Of a stretch of DNA of 64,000 nucleotides, positions 36,957 to 46,576 are shown piece by piece. Positions within the stretch are counted from its first letter, which is position 1, and each line of letters opens with the position of its first letter. Source of the stretch: Cellvibrio sp. PSBB006 (GTDB lineage Bacteria; Pseudomonadota; Gammaproteobacteria; Pseudomonadales; Cellvibrionaceae). Below the pieces are notes generated by a model that was given only the letters and a program-made list of their open reading frames with translations, was not told where the DNA came from and searched no databases. Where the stretch lies: assembly GCF_002162135.1 (NCBI RefSeq), contig NZ_CP021382.1, forward strand, positions 1,240,001 through 1,304,000, written 5' to 3'. Both the position numbers and the translations under genes were made by a program.

Positions 36957-36984
36957 ATAGCGGCAAACCTTGCCCAAACTTTAG
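36957..36984 (-). promoter_or_regulatory. Sigma-28 promoter of fliD
   Basis: The minus strand reads CTAAAGTTT, then GCCGCTAT, with 15 bases between TAAA and the -10 element. The -10 matches GCCGATAA at 6 of 8 positions. It lies about 66 bases upstream of the fliD start. Confidence 0.75.
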
Positions 36985-37023
36985 TCGAATTGGAAAATAT
37001 TCTCTCACTGGCCGGCTGTGTTG

Positions 37024-37145
37024 GGTTGGTGGAATGTGGTGTCGGATTACGCCCCTTTCGGGGCTAATGCGACCTACGGGTGTTGAGAACACCAGTAGGT
37101 CGGATTAGCTGCGCAGCAGCGTAATCCGACGCGATCCCACCAACC
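37024..37145. repeat. REP pair (BIME-like), GTAG-headed
   Basis: Two inverted REP units, 37041-37077 and 37095-37130, each have a GTCGGATTA/TAATCCGAC-type stem and a GTAG/CTAC head, and a small GGTGTT-GAG-AACACC hairpin lies between them. An outer 9-bp inverted repeat (GGTTGGTGG 37024-37032 with 37137-37145) frames the pair. It lies between fliC1 and fliD and probably protects or ends the fliC1 transcript. REPs of this type are usually spread by RAYT transposases; none is in the window. Confidence 0.85.
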
Positions 37146-37186
37146 GGGTCAGGGCTACATCACCACAACCCGGTGGTAATCCCCAC

Positions 37187-38935
37187 TTATTGCAGCAACT
37201 GCAATACCTGCTCAGGTCTGGCGTTGGATTGCGCCAGCATCGCGGTAGCAGCCTGTTGTAACACCTGGGCACGACTCAGGTCTGCGGTCTCGGCAGCAAA
37301 GTCAGCATCCACAATCCGCGAACGGGCGGCAGATGTCTTCTCTGATACGTTCGACAAGTTCGACACAGTAAAGTCCAGACGGTTGTTAACCGCACCTAGA
37401 TCAGCGCGCGTTGCGCTCACCTGGTCGATACCCTTGTCGATGATCGCAATAGCGCGTTGTGCGCCGTCGGCAGTGGAGATATCAATACTGGCAACAGAAC
37501 CCACACCTTCAGTCGCATTACGCTCTTGCAAGCCGGTAAAGGCGAGAACATCTGCAGCAGCAGCTGTTGCGCCATATTTGATGGAAATCTCACCACCACT
37601 GGCTGAACGCAAAGCAATCTGATCAGTACCCGATAAGAACGCAACCACACCCGTTTGTGAGGATGCTTCGTTGATGACACGAATGGCTTCCGTCGTGGTA
37701 TCACCCACAGCCGCACCGCCATTAATCGCACCGATTTCAATGCCATTGATAATCAGGTCGCCTTCTGCGAGTGTGCCATCCGCTGTCACGGCAGTGATAG
37801 ATGAACTCACCAGGTTTCCGTCCGCGTCTTGGGCGTCGATACCCAAAGCTGCCATCTCACCTGCGGCAATACCCGCTCCGGTTTCAATGGTCACGCCGCG
37901 TTTCTCAACGCTGGTGTCATTGAAAACCAATGAGAAGTTGGTAAGACCACCGTTGGTAACATCATCCAACCCGGTTGCAGCATTGTTGGTCGTGTTGTCA
38001 GCGACGGTAATCGACGTAGCGCCCGCCGCCGTCAACACTAACTTGCCGCTTTCATTCAACGTGGCTTCGATGCCGGTTTCTTCGTTAATTTTTGCAACCA
38101 GTTCTTTCATGCTGTTAGTGCCGGTGAGCACATACACTTGCGAGTTGCCGTCACCGTCAACCTTGGTCAGGGTCAGCGTATCTGTACCGGGACGCAGAAT
38201 ACCCGAGCCGGTATTGTCAGATGTAATCTGCACCAGCGATGCAGCTTCAGCACCCTTGCCATCGAGGTCACTATTAATGATTGCCAGGGCTTCATTCAAG
38301 GTGGTTGCCGGGCTTAAATCGCTGATCGCCGTACCGTTGACGATAAGCTCATCGCCACCTGCCAATGCCGTTAAAGAAGCCAGGCCAGCTGTGGTTGCCT
38401 CACCCACGATATCACCGGAAGAGCCGCCCAATGACGAGGTACTGAAAGAAGCAATGTTGATATCAATGGTCTGGTTCGCTTCAGAACCTACTTGCAAGGT
38501 CGTGTTGCCTAAAGAACCGTCCAACAATGGCTGGCCATTAAAAGAGGTTGTCTCGGCAATACGATTCAATTCCAGTTTTAATTGCTGCACTTCTGCGTTC
38601 AACGTATTGCGGTCAGCATCGGAGTAAATACCGTTCGCTGATTGAATAGAAAGTTCGCGCATACGCTGCAAAATGTTGGTCACTTCCTGCAATGCACCCT
38701 CGGCAGTTTGCACAAGGGAAACACCGTCGTTTGCGTTGCGCACTGCCTGGTTCAAACCGCGAACTTGTGAAGTCATGCGGTTGGAAATGGCAAGACCTGC
38801 TGCGTCGTCTTTCGCGGAGTTAATGCGTTGACCAGACGCCAAGCGCTCAGTAGAACGATCCAGGGCGTTCCCGGAGTTCATCAACTGGCGTTGCGAATTG
38901 ATCGACGCGACGTTTGTGTTAATGACTAAAGACAT
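37187..38935 (-). CDS. fliC: Flagellin (copy 1)
   Basis: A 582-aa filament protein. The conserved D0/D1 ends are intact: [18 protein letters not shown] with [19 protein letters not shown] at the N-terminus, and [20 protein letters not shown] to the C-terminus. The central D2/D3 region is expanded (Ser, Thr, Ala, Gly-rich). The ATG at 38935 has AGGAG eight bases upstream. Unlike the other flagellin it has no sigma-28 match in its 220-base leader; instead a GG-N10-GC element lies at 39104-39123. FliC1 and FliC2 are nearly identical at their ends and diverge in the middle. Confidence 0.95.
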   Translation of the reverse strand: MSLVINTNVASINSQRQLMNSGNALDRSTERLASGQRINSAKDDAAGLAISNRMTSQVRGLNQAVRNANDGVSLVQTAEGALQEVTNILQRMRELSIQSANGIYSDADRNTLNAEVQQLKLELNRIAETTSFNGQPLLDGSLGNTTLQVGSEANQTIDINIASFSTSSLGGSSGDIVGEATTAGLASLTALAGGDELIVNGTAISDLSPATTLNEALAIINSDLDGKGAEAASLVQITSDNTGSGILRPGTDTLTLTKVDGDGNSQVYVLTGTNSMKELVAKINEETGIEATLNESGKLVLTAAGATSITVADNTTNNAATGLDDVTNGGLTNFSLVFNDTSVEKRGVTIETGAGIAAGEMAALGIDAQDADGNLVSSSITAVTADGTLAEGDLIINGIEIGAINGGAAVGDTTTEAIRVINEASSQTGVVAFLSGTDQIALRSASGGEISIKYGATAAAADVLAFTGLQERNATEGVGSVASIDISTADGAQRAIAIIDKGIDQVSATRADLGAVNNRLDFTVSNLSNVSEKTSAARSRIVDADFAAETADLSRAQVLQQAATAMLAQSNARPEQVLQLLQ

Positions 38936-39103
38936 AATAAATCTCCTAGTGATTATTCCTGCTCAGAGGATTTACTCTCCGGGACAAGTCGATTGACGAA
39001 GCCTGTAAACTTGTCAACAGACTTCTGGCAAACCCTGTGCATTACTGACCGATAACAACATGGTCAACACCTTCAGGATTTTTACATGGTGCCTGAGTGC
39101 CTT

Positions 39104-39123
39104 TTTGCACAGACTGTGCCAAC
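39104..39123 (-). promoter_or_regulatory. Possible sigma-54 promoter of fliC1
   Basis: The minus strand reads TTGGCACAGTCTGTGCAAA, with GG and GC 10 bases apart, about 170 bases upstream of the fliC1 ATG. The sequence is also a palindrome (GCACAGACTGTGC), so a repressor site is an alternative. Confidence 0.6.
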
Positions 39124-39214
39124 GAAATAATCGGTGGAAATTTTTGCAGCAATTGCCGCTGGGAATGTCGAAAAAATGAAGGGGACTTTTTGCCGGTTTT
39201 GAAGCGAGGAAAAT

Positions 39215-39246
39215 AAAAAAGGCGCATCTTTCGATGCGCCTTTTTT
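39215..39246. terminator. Bidirectional intrinsic terminator after flaG
   Basis: GGCGCATC (39221-39228) pairs with GATGCGCC (39233-39240) around a 4-base loop, with A6 on the left and T6 on the right. It ends the fliC2-flaG transcript 36 bases after the flaG stop and isolates fliC1. Confidence 0.92.
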
Positions 39247-39282
39247 ATCGCTAAACACAATCAGGTATCGCGTTTTTACCTG

Positions 39283-39690
39283 CTAGGCCTGCGCGCTAAA
39301 CAGATGTAAATTTCCTTCTGAATCAAAGCCTTGCGCCAATTTTAGAAAAATCTCATCGGGGATCTGGCGAATCACATCCTGGGTCGCACGGTCCAGAACT
39401 CTTATCACGGTTTCACCCGCTTCCGGATCGTAACTGAAATGTAAATCGCGCTGTGTTGACTGAATATACTCATTCATTTGTGCCACAGCCGCCTGAACCC
39501 TTTTGCTGATATCGGCGTTTACATCAGGTTTGATTTCCGCTTCCGGTACAACCACATCCGGTTTAGCGGCAACATCTGGAGCTTGCGGCGGCAAGGTCTT
39601 GCCGCCAACATCCCTGGACCCTGCAGATGATGGAGCCAACACAGTAGCAACGGGAAATAGCTTGGCTTCTGCTCTCGTGACTTCACTCAT
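39283..39690 (-). CDS. flaG: FlaG family protein
   Basis: A 135-aa FlaG protein, associated with control of filament length in pseudomonads and vibrios. The C-terminal FlaG domain carries RDLHFSYDPEAGETVIRVLD and DVIRQIPDEIFLKLAQ. The N-terminal third is an Ala/Pro-rich, low-complexity stretch. I use the ATG at 39690, which has AGGA eight bases upstream; the longer frame begins with TTG. It follows fliC2 (57-base gap) and lies upstream of fliC1, so the flagellin duplication has flaG in the middle. Confidence 0.9.
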   Translation of the reverse strand: MSEVTRAEAKLFPVATVLAPSSAGSRDVGGKTLPPQAPDVAAKPDVVVPEAEIKPDVNADISKRVQAAVAQMNEYIQSTQRDLHFSYDPEAGETVIRVLDRATQDVIRQIPDEIFLKLAQGFDSEGNLHLFSAQA

Positions 39691-39747
39691 GTGCGTATTC
39701 CTCAAAGTGATAAATTCGCCGGGTTGCCCCGGCGAAATCTATCGGCC

Positions 39748-41514
39748 TTATTGCAACAGTGACAATACTTGTTGCGGTCTGGCGTTGGACTGGGCCAACA
39801 TCGCTGTTGCTGCTTGTTGCAGTACTTGCGAGCGGCTCAGGTTAGCAGTTTCCTGAGCAAAGTCAGCGTCGTTGATACGTGAACGAGCGGCTGAAGTTTT
39901 CTCAGAGATGTTCGCCAGGTTGGATACGGTGAAGTCCAGACGGTTGTTAACAGCACCGAGATCCGCGCGGGTCGCACTCACTTGGTCAATCGCATCGTCG
40001 ATGATGCCAATCGCTTTTTGAGCACCGGCAGCAGTGGAGATATTAATACCAGCTACTGAACCTGCACCTGAAGCAGAGTTGCGCTCCTGAATACCTGTTT
40101 CGGCGTACATGGTGGCTGCAGCGTTGTCACCGTATTTCACGCTCAGGTCGCCAGTAGTAGAACCCAAAGCAATTGAGTCTGCCGCGTCGCCAGCGAAGGC
40201 GATTACACCAGTCAGGCTGCTCACTTTGTTGATCGCTTCAATCAGGTTATCGCGTTTTTCACCAGCGTCAGCACCAGCATCAACCGCACCGATTTCTACA
40301 CCATTAATCACCAGGTCACCCTTATTCAAATCAGCGGCGAAGTTGGTGATAGTGGCGCCTTGCAGATTGCCTTGGTCATCAGAAATATCCAGGCCTAAAG
40401 CAGCTACGTTGGTCATCATGGCAGCAGAGGCAGCAGCATCATCCGCGCCTTCGATTTTTACACCACGGCCATCAGAGCTGGTGTCAGTAAAGGTCAAGCG
40501 GAAGTTACCATCAGTTTCAGCACCATCAAAACCGGCAGCATCCAGAGCAGCGGTACCACTACCGGTTACGGTGATGGATACAACACTTTCCTGACTCAGA
40601 ACCAGATTGCCGTCTTCGCTCAAGGAAGCACTGATACCAGTAGTGTTGTTAATCTTGTCAACCAACTCACCCATATTGTTGGTGCCGCTGATAACGTATG
40701 ACTGGCTGTTGCCGTCGCCGTCAACCACTGCGAGAGTCAGGGTATCAGTACCAGCAATCAACACACCGCTACCAATGCTGTTACCTTGTGAAGAAACCAG
40801 CGCAGAAGCCGTAGCGCCTTTGCCATCCAGGTCAGCATTAATAGAAGCCAATTTTTCGTTCAGGGTTGCACCGGCATCCGCATCAGCCAGGCTGCTCAGG
40901 GCAACGTCGTTTACATACAAAGTGGTATCGGCATCAGCGGCAGTGAAAGCGTTCAATGCAGCCAAACCAGTAGCAGACTCACCCACTACGTCACCGGCAG
41001 AACCGCCCAGAGAGTTAGTGCTGAAAGAGCCGATTTTCACATCGATAGTCTGGTTTTGCAGAGCACCTACTTGCAGGCTGGTAGTACCGAGAGAACCGTC
41101 CAACAGTGCGCGACCATTGAAGGATGTGGTTTGGGCAATACGATCCAATTCTGATTTCAACTGCTGAACTTCAGCGTTCAGGGTTTGGCGGTCAGCATCG
41201 TTGTAGATTCCGTTCGCAGACTGAACAGACAGTTCACGCATACGTTGCAGGATGTTGGTAGATTCTTGCAGCGCACCTTCTGCGGTTTGAATCATGGACA
41301 CACCATCGTTAGCGTTGCTGATGGCGCGGTCCAGACCACGAACCTGTGAAGTCATGCGGTTACCAATCGCGAGGCCGGCGGCGTCGTCTTTGGCAGAGTT
41401 AATACGGTTACCGGAAGATAAACGCTCGGTAGCGCGGTCCAGGGCGTTGCCAGAGTTCATCAACTGACGTTGGGCGTTGATAGATGCAACGTTGGTGCTA
41501 ATTACTAAAGCCAT
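39748..41514 (-). CDS. fliC: Flagellin (copy 2)
   Basis: A 588-aa flagellin starting [18 protein letters not shown] at the ATG 41514, which has AGGAG seven bases upstream; the longer frame to 41601 is unlikely. The D0/D1 helices are intact at both ends ([20 protein letters not shown] near the C-terminus) and closely match fliC1, while the central region differs. A sigma-28 promoter lies about 107 bases upstream, and flaG follows in the same transcript. Its expected role is main filament subunit, by analogy with sigma-28-controlled flagellins elsewhere. Confidence 0.95.
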   Translation of the reverse strand: MALVISTNVASINAQRQLMNSGNALDRATERLSSGNRINSAKDDAAGLAIGNRMTSQVRGLDRAISNANDGVSMIQTAEGALQESTNILQRMRELSVQSANGIYNDADRQTLNAEVQQLKSELDRIAQTTSFNGRALLDGSLGTTSLQVGALQNQTIDVKIGSFSTNSLGGSAGDVVGESATGLAALNAFTAADADTTLYVNDVALSSLADADAGATLNEKLASINADLDGKGATASALVSSQGNSIGSGVLIAGTDTLTLAVVDGDGNSQSYVISGTNNMGELVDKINNTTGISASLSEDGNLVLSQESVVSITVTGSGTAALDAAGFDGAETDGNFRLTFTDTSSDGRGVKIEGADDAAASAAMMTNVAALGLDISDDQGNLQGATITNFAADLNKGDLVINGVEIGAVDAGADAGEKRDNLIEAINKVSSLTGVIAFAGDAADSIALGSTTGDLSVKYGDNAAATMYAETGIQERNSASGAGSVAGINISTAAGAQKAIGIIDDAIDQVSATRADLGAVNNRLDFTVSNLANISEKTSAARSRINDADFAQETANLSRSQVLQQAATAMLAQSNARPQQVLSLLQ

Positions 41515-41620
41515 GATCAATCTCCTAAAATTTTGGTTCTGTTCACAGTCTTTTTGCGAGTTGCTGCGACCAGTCTGTTGGTGAAGCCTGAGAACAGTCA
41601 CACCAGGTCTTCTGAAAAGG

Positions 41621-41648
41621 TTATCGTCCGGCTTCGGCAGAGCTTTAG
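41621..41648 (-). promoter_or_regulatory. Sigma-28 promoter of fliC2-flaG
   Basis: On the minus strand CTAAAG and GACGATAA are arranged with 15 bases between TAAA and the -10 element. The -10 matches GCCGATAA at 7 of 8 positions. Confidence 0.82.
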
Positions 41649-41845
41649 AAGATTTTTAACAAAATCGTGAATTGGCGATTGAAAATTTAAAAAGCCTTTT
41701 AAATCAATCAATTAGGAAGTGGTAAAAAATTCGCTTGGGGGTGATTTGGGCGAGAAATGGCGGCGTTCGGCGTATCAATTGGCGTAAAAAAGTCGATTTA
41801 CCGATTTCCGGTTATAAGAAAGGGGGTTGATTTGAGATCCGTCGC

Positions 41846-41875
41846 GTAGGTCGGATTAGTGGAGCGTAATTCGAC
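41846..41875. repeat. Single REP unit, GTAG-headed
   Basis: GTAGGTCGGATTAG followed by GAGCGTAATTCGAC forms an imperfect palindrome of the same family as the pair at 37041-37130. It lies just past the stop of the FliT-like gene, at the 3' end of the flgFGHIJKL transcript. Confidence 0.75.
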
Positions 41876-41879
41876 AATA

Positions 41880-42203
41880 TCAAAGGCCTTTGTAGGCCAC
41901 CACCGCTTTGGTGGCTTTGATGGATTGACGCAGTTGTTCGCTGATCTTCGCTTTGCTGTTTTCTGCCACCGCAACGATTTGTTGGTCGATGGACTGGATG
42001 GCCTGGATTAAAGATTTGGCTTCATCGACCAATCCCGCCTGGGTAATGGCGATAAGGAATTGGCTTTCGCCTAACGCTGGCAAGCTGGCCTGGCGCTCTG
42101 CCATTTGGGTTTCGAAGGTTTCCCAGTTGTCGGCTTGCGCCAACGCCAATAGGGATTGGGTTTGAGCGAGGAAGCCTTCCAGAGGTGCGAGGATGGCGGG
42201 CAT
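41880..42203 (-). CDS. FliT-like small helical protein after flgL
   Basis: A 107-aa all-helical protein without signal peptide or membrane segment. It starts 12 bases after the flgL stop and is the last gene of the flgF-to-flgL operon. Size, helix content and position suggest a FliT/FlgN-type export chaperone, perhaps for FlgK/FlgL. There is no decisive motif. A separate flgN is present at 59854-60339 and another FliT-like gene at 34063-34341, so the specific partner is unclear. Confidence 0.55.
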   Translation of the reverse strand: MPAILAPLEGFLAQTQSLLALAQADNWETFETQMAERQASLPALGESQFLIAITQAGLVDEAKSLIQAIQSIDQQIVAVAENSKAKISEQLRQSIKATKAVVAYKGL

Positions 42204-42215
42204 GTGGATTAGGCC

Positions 42216-43787
42216 TTACAAATAACTGAACAAGGTCAACTGGCTGACTTTAACAAAGCTTTGCTGCGCAGCGCTCAACACAAAAGTTTCCATCTGCAAG
42301 CGCGTGGAAGCTTCTGCATAATCAAGACTCTGTAAATCATTCAACACTTTTTCGTTATGCACATTTGAGTCCAGATTTAAATCCTTCGAGCTTTCCAGGG
42401 TATTTAACCGCGCACCCACTTCGCCATGAACCGAGGTAATATTGGTTAAGGCAAAATTTAAATTCACCAGGGTTTTATCCACCATCTCTTTAAATTGCGC
42501 CTTGCCCTCTTCCGTGTTGTCGATATTTTTCATCGCCTGGCTGAAGCGGGACAAGGTGGTAATCAAAGGTTGTTTGTTGGTGGACTCAACAAAAAACGAA
42601 TCACCGGGGCGGCCATTTGTTGATGTAACACCGGTGCTGGTGGTCAGGCCTGTTGCGTTATCCACGTCAGCATTGCCGCCGCGCAGCGTCACGTTCATGC
42701 CATTCGCAGAGACAATTCCCGCTGGAGTGACAGTCAATCCAAGGTTAGCCAATTTGGCCGCGTTGGGGCCGGCGGTCAGTGCGTTAGCAAAATCGGTTGC
42801 GTTGTTTACCGCAACATTTAAATCCAGGGTTTCCGTTCTTCCGCCAACCGACACCGTAACGGTCGTGGGGTTGGTGGCAAAGTCAATCGGTGCAGCAGCG
42901 GCATTGAATGCAAAGGGTAAACTCGCTGCCGTCGGCGGCATGGGTGCGCCGGAAATTTGCAGGCTAACACCTTCCACTTCAATGTCCTGACCCGGTGTGT
43001 ACACCGCATTGGCGACCAACACGCGGCCACTGTGACGCTCGGTGATGGTGTAGTTATCGGCGGCCGGGATTACGGCGGACGTGGCATTAAACGTAATTAC
43101 CATGTCTTCCGGAAATAATTCATCAAACACTTCCTGGTCAACGACCTGGCCCACACTAACTGTGGCCGCCGGTACGGCGCGGTTAGCCGGGTTTGCCGAG
43201 GTGGTGATGGTATTGTGGCCGCTGGGGATATCCATAAATATCCGCTTGCCCGAATCACTCACCGCCACGTTCACGGTACTGGATGCTTGCAAACGCAGCT
43301 GTCCTTCATCGCCGTGATACGAATAATTACCGCCGCCATCACTGGTAAAAGGTTGGGTGCCGCCCTGATAACCGGCAAAGATATATTGGCCGCTGGAACT
43401 GCGCGTGTTTTGCAGGTTGAGTAATTCTTTAATGCGGCTGTCGATTTCCGTTGCATAGGCTTCGTAATCATCCGGTGTTAACACAGCGGTGTTACCGGCA
43501 GCTACCGCAATTTCTTTCATGCGGTGAATTAAATTGGTAACCGAATCCAGCGCGACCTCTTCCAGGTTCAGATTATTTTCTGCGATCGTAATATTTTTAT
43601 TGAATTGCTCGATGCGACTCAGTTCCTGCGTGATCTGCAAAATAGTGGTCGCCGCCACCGGATCATCGGCGGGCGACAATAACCGTTTGCCCGATGTAAT
43701 CTGCTCATCGGTACGCGTCACCGCCGCCTGGGCTTTCGCCATACCAATGTTGGCGATGTTATAAATTTGAGATGTGGATACACGCAT
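42216..43787 (-). CDS. flgL: Hook-filament junction protein FlgL
   Basis: A 523-aa junction protein between hook-associated protein FlgK and the filament. The flagellin-like N-terminal helix MRVSTSQIYNIANIGMAKAQ and the C-terminal RLQMETFVLSAAQQSFVKVS are the family ends. The central region is expanded compared with the roughly 320-440 aa of many homologs. It follows flgK by 27 bases in the same operon. Confidence 0.93.
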   Translation of the reverse strand: MRVSTSQIYNIANIGMAKAQAAVTRTDEQITSGKRLLSPADDPVAATTILQITQELSRIEQFNKNITIAENNLNLEEVALDSVTNLIHRMKEIAVAAGNTAVLTPDDYEAYATEIDSRIKELLNLQNTRSSSGQYIFAGYQGGTQPFTSDGGGNYSYHGDEGQLRLQASSTVNVAVSDSGKRIFMDIPSGHNTITTSANPANRAVPAATVSVGQVVDQEVFDELFPEDMVITFNATSAVIPAADNYTITERHSGRVLVANAVYTPGQDIEVEGVSLQISGAPMPPTAASLPFAFNAAAAPIDFATNPTTVTVSVGGRTETLDLNVAVNNATDFANALTAGPNAAKLANLGLTVTPAGIVSANGMNVTLRGGNADVDNATGLTTSTGVTSTNGRPGDSFFVESTNKQPLITTLSRFSQAMKNIDNTEEGKAQFKEMVDKTLVNLNFALTNITSVHGEVGARLNTLESSKDLNLDSNVHNEKVLNDLQSLDYAEASTRLQMETFVLSAAQQSFVKVSQLTLFSYL

Positions 43788-43814
43788 GATAATTAGCCAT
43801 CCAGCTCTTCAACA

Positions 43815-46565
43815 TTAAACCGAATTCAGCAGGGTATCGAACAGATCCCGTGCCACTGAAATAACCCGCGCGTTCGCGTTATACATTTGTTCAAACTTGA
43901 TCAAATCCGCCGCCTCTTCGTCGAGGTTTACGCCGGACACACTGTCACGCATCGTCTGTGTTTGCTCCAGCAAACTTTTACTGGCTGACGTATTGATGGA
44001 AGATAAATTACTTTTCGTACCCACGGTTTCCACCAAACGACTGTAACCACCCGATAAACTTAACGCGCCGTTTTCAATCGTGCCTTTGGTTTCCAGTTCA
44101 ACAAAACGCAAGGCGTTGCGGTTGTCGTTACTCGCATTGCTGTTGAAATCGATGGTGAAGGTATCTCCCGCCTGCGGCTGGCCTTTCAGCGTGACCTGAT
44201 ACCCCAGATAAGACGATTGCGCAAAATCGGCGGCGGTACTGTCACCCAATAATTGACTGTTGGTGGGCGAGGTTCTTAACTCCACACCATCGGCCATGGT
44301 GATATCGACGCGACCACCCACGGTAATCGCGCTCTGATTACCAGCGGTGGATTCCGTCAAGGTAACCGTCGGATTGCCGTTGCTGTCGTGCACACCGATG
44401 GAATTGCCGGCGGTAGTTGCGGTAAAACGAACATCAAGATTCACACCCGATGATGCCACCATCTGCAATTCCGGCGCGCCGGTAATGGGGTTACTGCCGC
44501 TGACTGCACGAATACCCAGCGACGCTAAGTCGGCGTTGCCATTAATTTGTTCGGCAAGGTAATCATTAAATGCAGCCAGGTTTCCCGGCACCGTCGGATC
44601 GGGAATACTGATATCCGGCGCGCCAGCGGTGTACTGCAATAAATCCACACCGTTAACAGAAATTTGTACGGGCGCCGAAAAATCATTGATGTTGATATCG
44701 CTGATGGCGGCCGTTGTGATCGCATTCGCTGACACGCCTGAAATATTGCTCAGCATGGCAGCCGTTTGTGCAGCGGAAGCATTGGCTTGCGTCGTCACCA
44801 CTTGCGACGATACAGAACCCGTCGTGGGATTGGTCGTAACAAATGTATATTGTTCTGCCGGGTAAGCATTCACCTGCCCCACCAGACTACCGATGGGCAA
44901 GCTCGCCGGTGTGCGTCCGGCAGGCAAACCGGTTCTTGCACCATCACCGATGATACGCGTCTCACCCACGTCGGTGGAAAATACCGGGTTATCGACACCG
45001 GGAATAAATACCTGGTCGCGCATCGGTGGATTTAAGTGTTTCGGATTCGCCGGATCAGAATTGTCCAACACGTCGTAAGTGGTGGCTGAGGTAAAACGAA
45101 TAATGATGGGCGGCGATAACTGACCCGCTGTAGCAAATGCCGGCAAGGTATTGCCATTGCTGTCCACCAGGCCCAGCACTTCACCGCTGCTGATCACACC
45201 GCTGCCGGTATTGCCAGACGACGTGCCGGTGCGTACTGCAACGGCAAAGGCCAGATCTTCCGGACGTGTCAGTTGGGTTTTAATATCGCGAGCACCGTTG
45301 ACAGTGGGTTGCAAGGTAAAAGTGTCGCCCCCCTGAAAACTGCCGGCCTCCAGATTCAAGGTTAACCCATCAAACGAAATTTCCAGCGGATAAGCGCCGG
45401 TTAACATTCCCTGACTGACGATCTTGTCATCCGTTGCGCGGGTAACAATGTAGTTGTTGGTGTTAGGTACAATTTGAAAACTGTAATCGCTGTTGGTTAA
45501 CAACGCAGGATTATCAATGGATAACGACAAACGGCGATCATCGGGCAAGGCATTGCGCCCATGCTTGATGCGATCGGCCATGGCTTCCTGGGTGTTGATA
45601 TCGCCAAATAATAATTGGCCATAATCACCATCCATATCCAGACCTTGTTGCTGGAGCTGGTTAAATTGATCGGCCAGGACAACAGCCACTCGACCCAATT
45701 CATTCATGGCCGGGTTCAGGACCTCTTCGCGAAATTGCAAGAGTCCACCCAATTGGCCACCGGAAATCTGTTCGGTCACGTTAGCCGTCTGTACACCATT
45801 GGTCAAATAAATCTGGCCGCCGTCGCGCACGTCAAATTGGCTGACTTTCTGGCCTACAACCAGGGGTTGGCCGTTGCCAATAAATACGTTCACATTGCCG
45901 TCGTTTTGTTTAACGATTTGAATGGAAGTCAGTTCAGATAATTTGCGTAAAGCTTCGTCGCGCTGATCCAGCAAATCATTAGGCGAACCCTGCCCGCCCG
46001 CGCCCTTATCGTTGATAGCCTGATTTAAATTCGCAATGTTTTGCGCGAGCGCCGTCATCTGCGCGGTAACGGCTTTAATTTCCTGATTGACACCTGACTC
46101 AATGGACTTGAGACGCGTATGCAAATTATTAAAACGTGCACTCAGGCTTTCAGCTTGGCTGATCACCAGCTGGCGTGCCGGAATGGATGAAGGATCGTCA
46201 GCACCGTTTTGCAAAGCAGCAAAGAAATTCTGTAATGAACCAGACAACCCCGTGCCTTCATCGGCAAATAATTTATCCACCTGGCCAATGTTGGTGTTGT
46301 ACTTATCCAGCTGATGAAACGCGGAAGTATCCAGGCGCAATTGAGTAATGGTAAATTCGTTGACCACCCGCTCGATAGATTCCGTCGTAACACCGTTACC
46401 CAAATAACCGGCGGCGCCTATGCCATATTCCGGGCGCGTAACATAGTTAACCTGTTGGCGACTGAAACCTGCCGTGTTGGCATTGGAAATATTATGGCCT
46501 GCGGTGCGCAGCGCATTCTGGCTGGCTTGCAAACCGGAGACGGCAGTAGACAGTAAACCGGACAT
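43815..46565 (-). CDS. flgK: Hook-associated protein FlgK (large form)
   Basis: A 916-aa HAP1 that caps the hook and joins it to the filament. It starts MSGLLSTAVSGLQASQNALR with the rod/hook motif NISNANTAGFSRQQV, and ends GVNLDEEAADLIKFEQMYNANARVI-style. It is much longer than the roughly 550-680 aa typical of enterics and pseudomonads, owing to a large inserted middle region. It begins 11 bases after the flgJ stop. Confidence 0.94.
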   Translation of the reverse strand: MSGLLSTAVSGLQASQNALRTAGHNISNANTAGFSRQQVNYVTRPEYGIGAAGYLGNGVTTESIERVVNEFTITQLRLDTSAFHQLDKYNTNIGQVDKLFADEGTGLSGSLQNFFAALQNGADDPSSIPARQLVISQAESLSARFNNLHTRLKSIESGVNQEIKAVTAQMTALAQNIANLNQAINDKGAGGQGSPNDLLDQRDEALRKLSELTSIQIVKQNDGNVNVFIGNGQPLVVGQKVSQFDVRDGGQIYLTNGVQTANVTEQISGGQLGGLLQFREEVLNPAMNELGRVAVVLADQFNQLQQQGLDMDGDYGQLLFGDINTQEAMADRIKHGRNALPDDRRLSLSIDNPALLTNSDYSFQIVPNTNNYIVTRATDDKIVSQGMLTGAYPLEISFDGLTLNLEAGSFQGGDTFTLQPTVNGARDIKTQLTRPEDLAFAVAVRTGTSSGNTGSGVISSGEVLGLVDSNGNTLPAFATAGQLSPPIIIRFTSATTYDVLDNSDPANPKHLNPPMRDQVFIPGVDNPVFSTDVGETRIIGDGARTGLPAGRTPASLPIGSLVGQVNAYPAEQYTFVTTNPTTGSVSSQVVTTQANASAAQTAAMLSNISGVSANAITTAAISDININDFSAPVQISVNGVDLLQYTAGAPDISIPDPTVPGNLAAFNDYLAEQINGNADLASLGIRAVSGSNPITGAPELQMVASSGVNLDVRFTATTAGNSIGVHDSNGNPTVTLTESTAGNQSAITVGGRVDITMADGVELRTSPTNSQLLGDSTAADFAQSSYLGYQVTLKGQPQAGDTFTIDFNSNASNDNRNALRFVELETKGTIENGALSLSGGYSRLVETVGTKSNLSSINTSASKSLLEQTQTMRDSVSGVNLDEEAADLIKFEQMYNANARVISVARDLFDTLLNSV

Positions 46566-46576
46566 GGTTAACTTCC

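Noticed and set aside
38936..39100. Sigma-28 promoter for fliC1
   Set aside because: The best TAAA-N15 alignment gives GACCATGT, only 4 of 8 matches to GCCGATAA.
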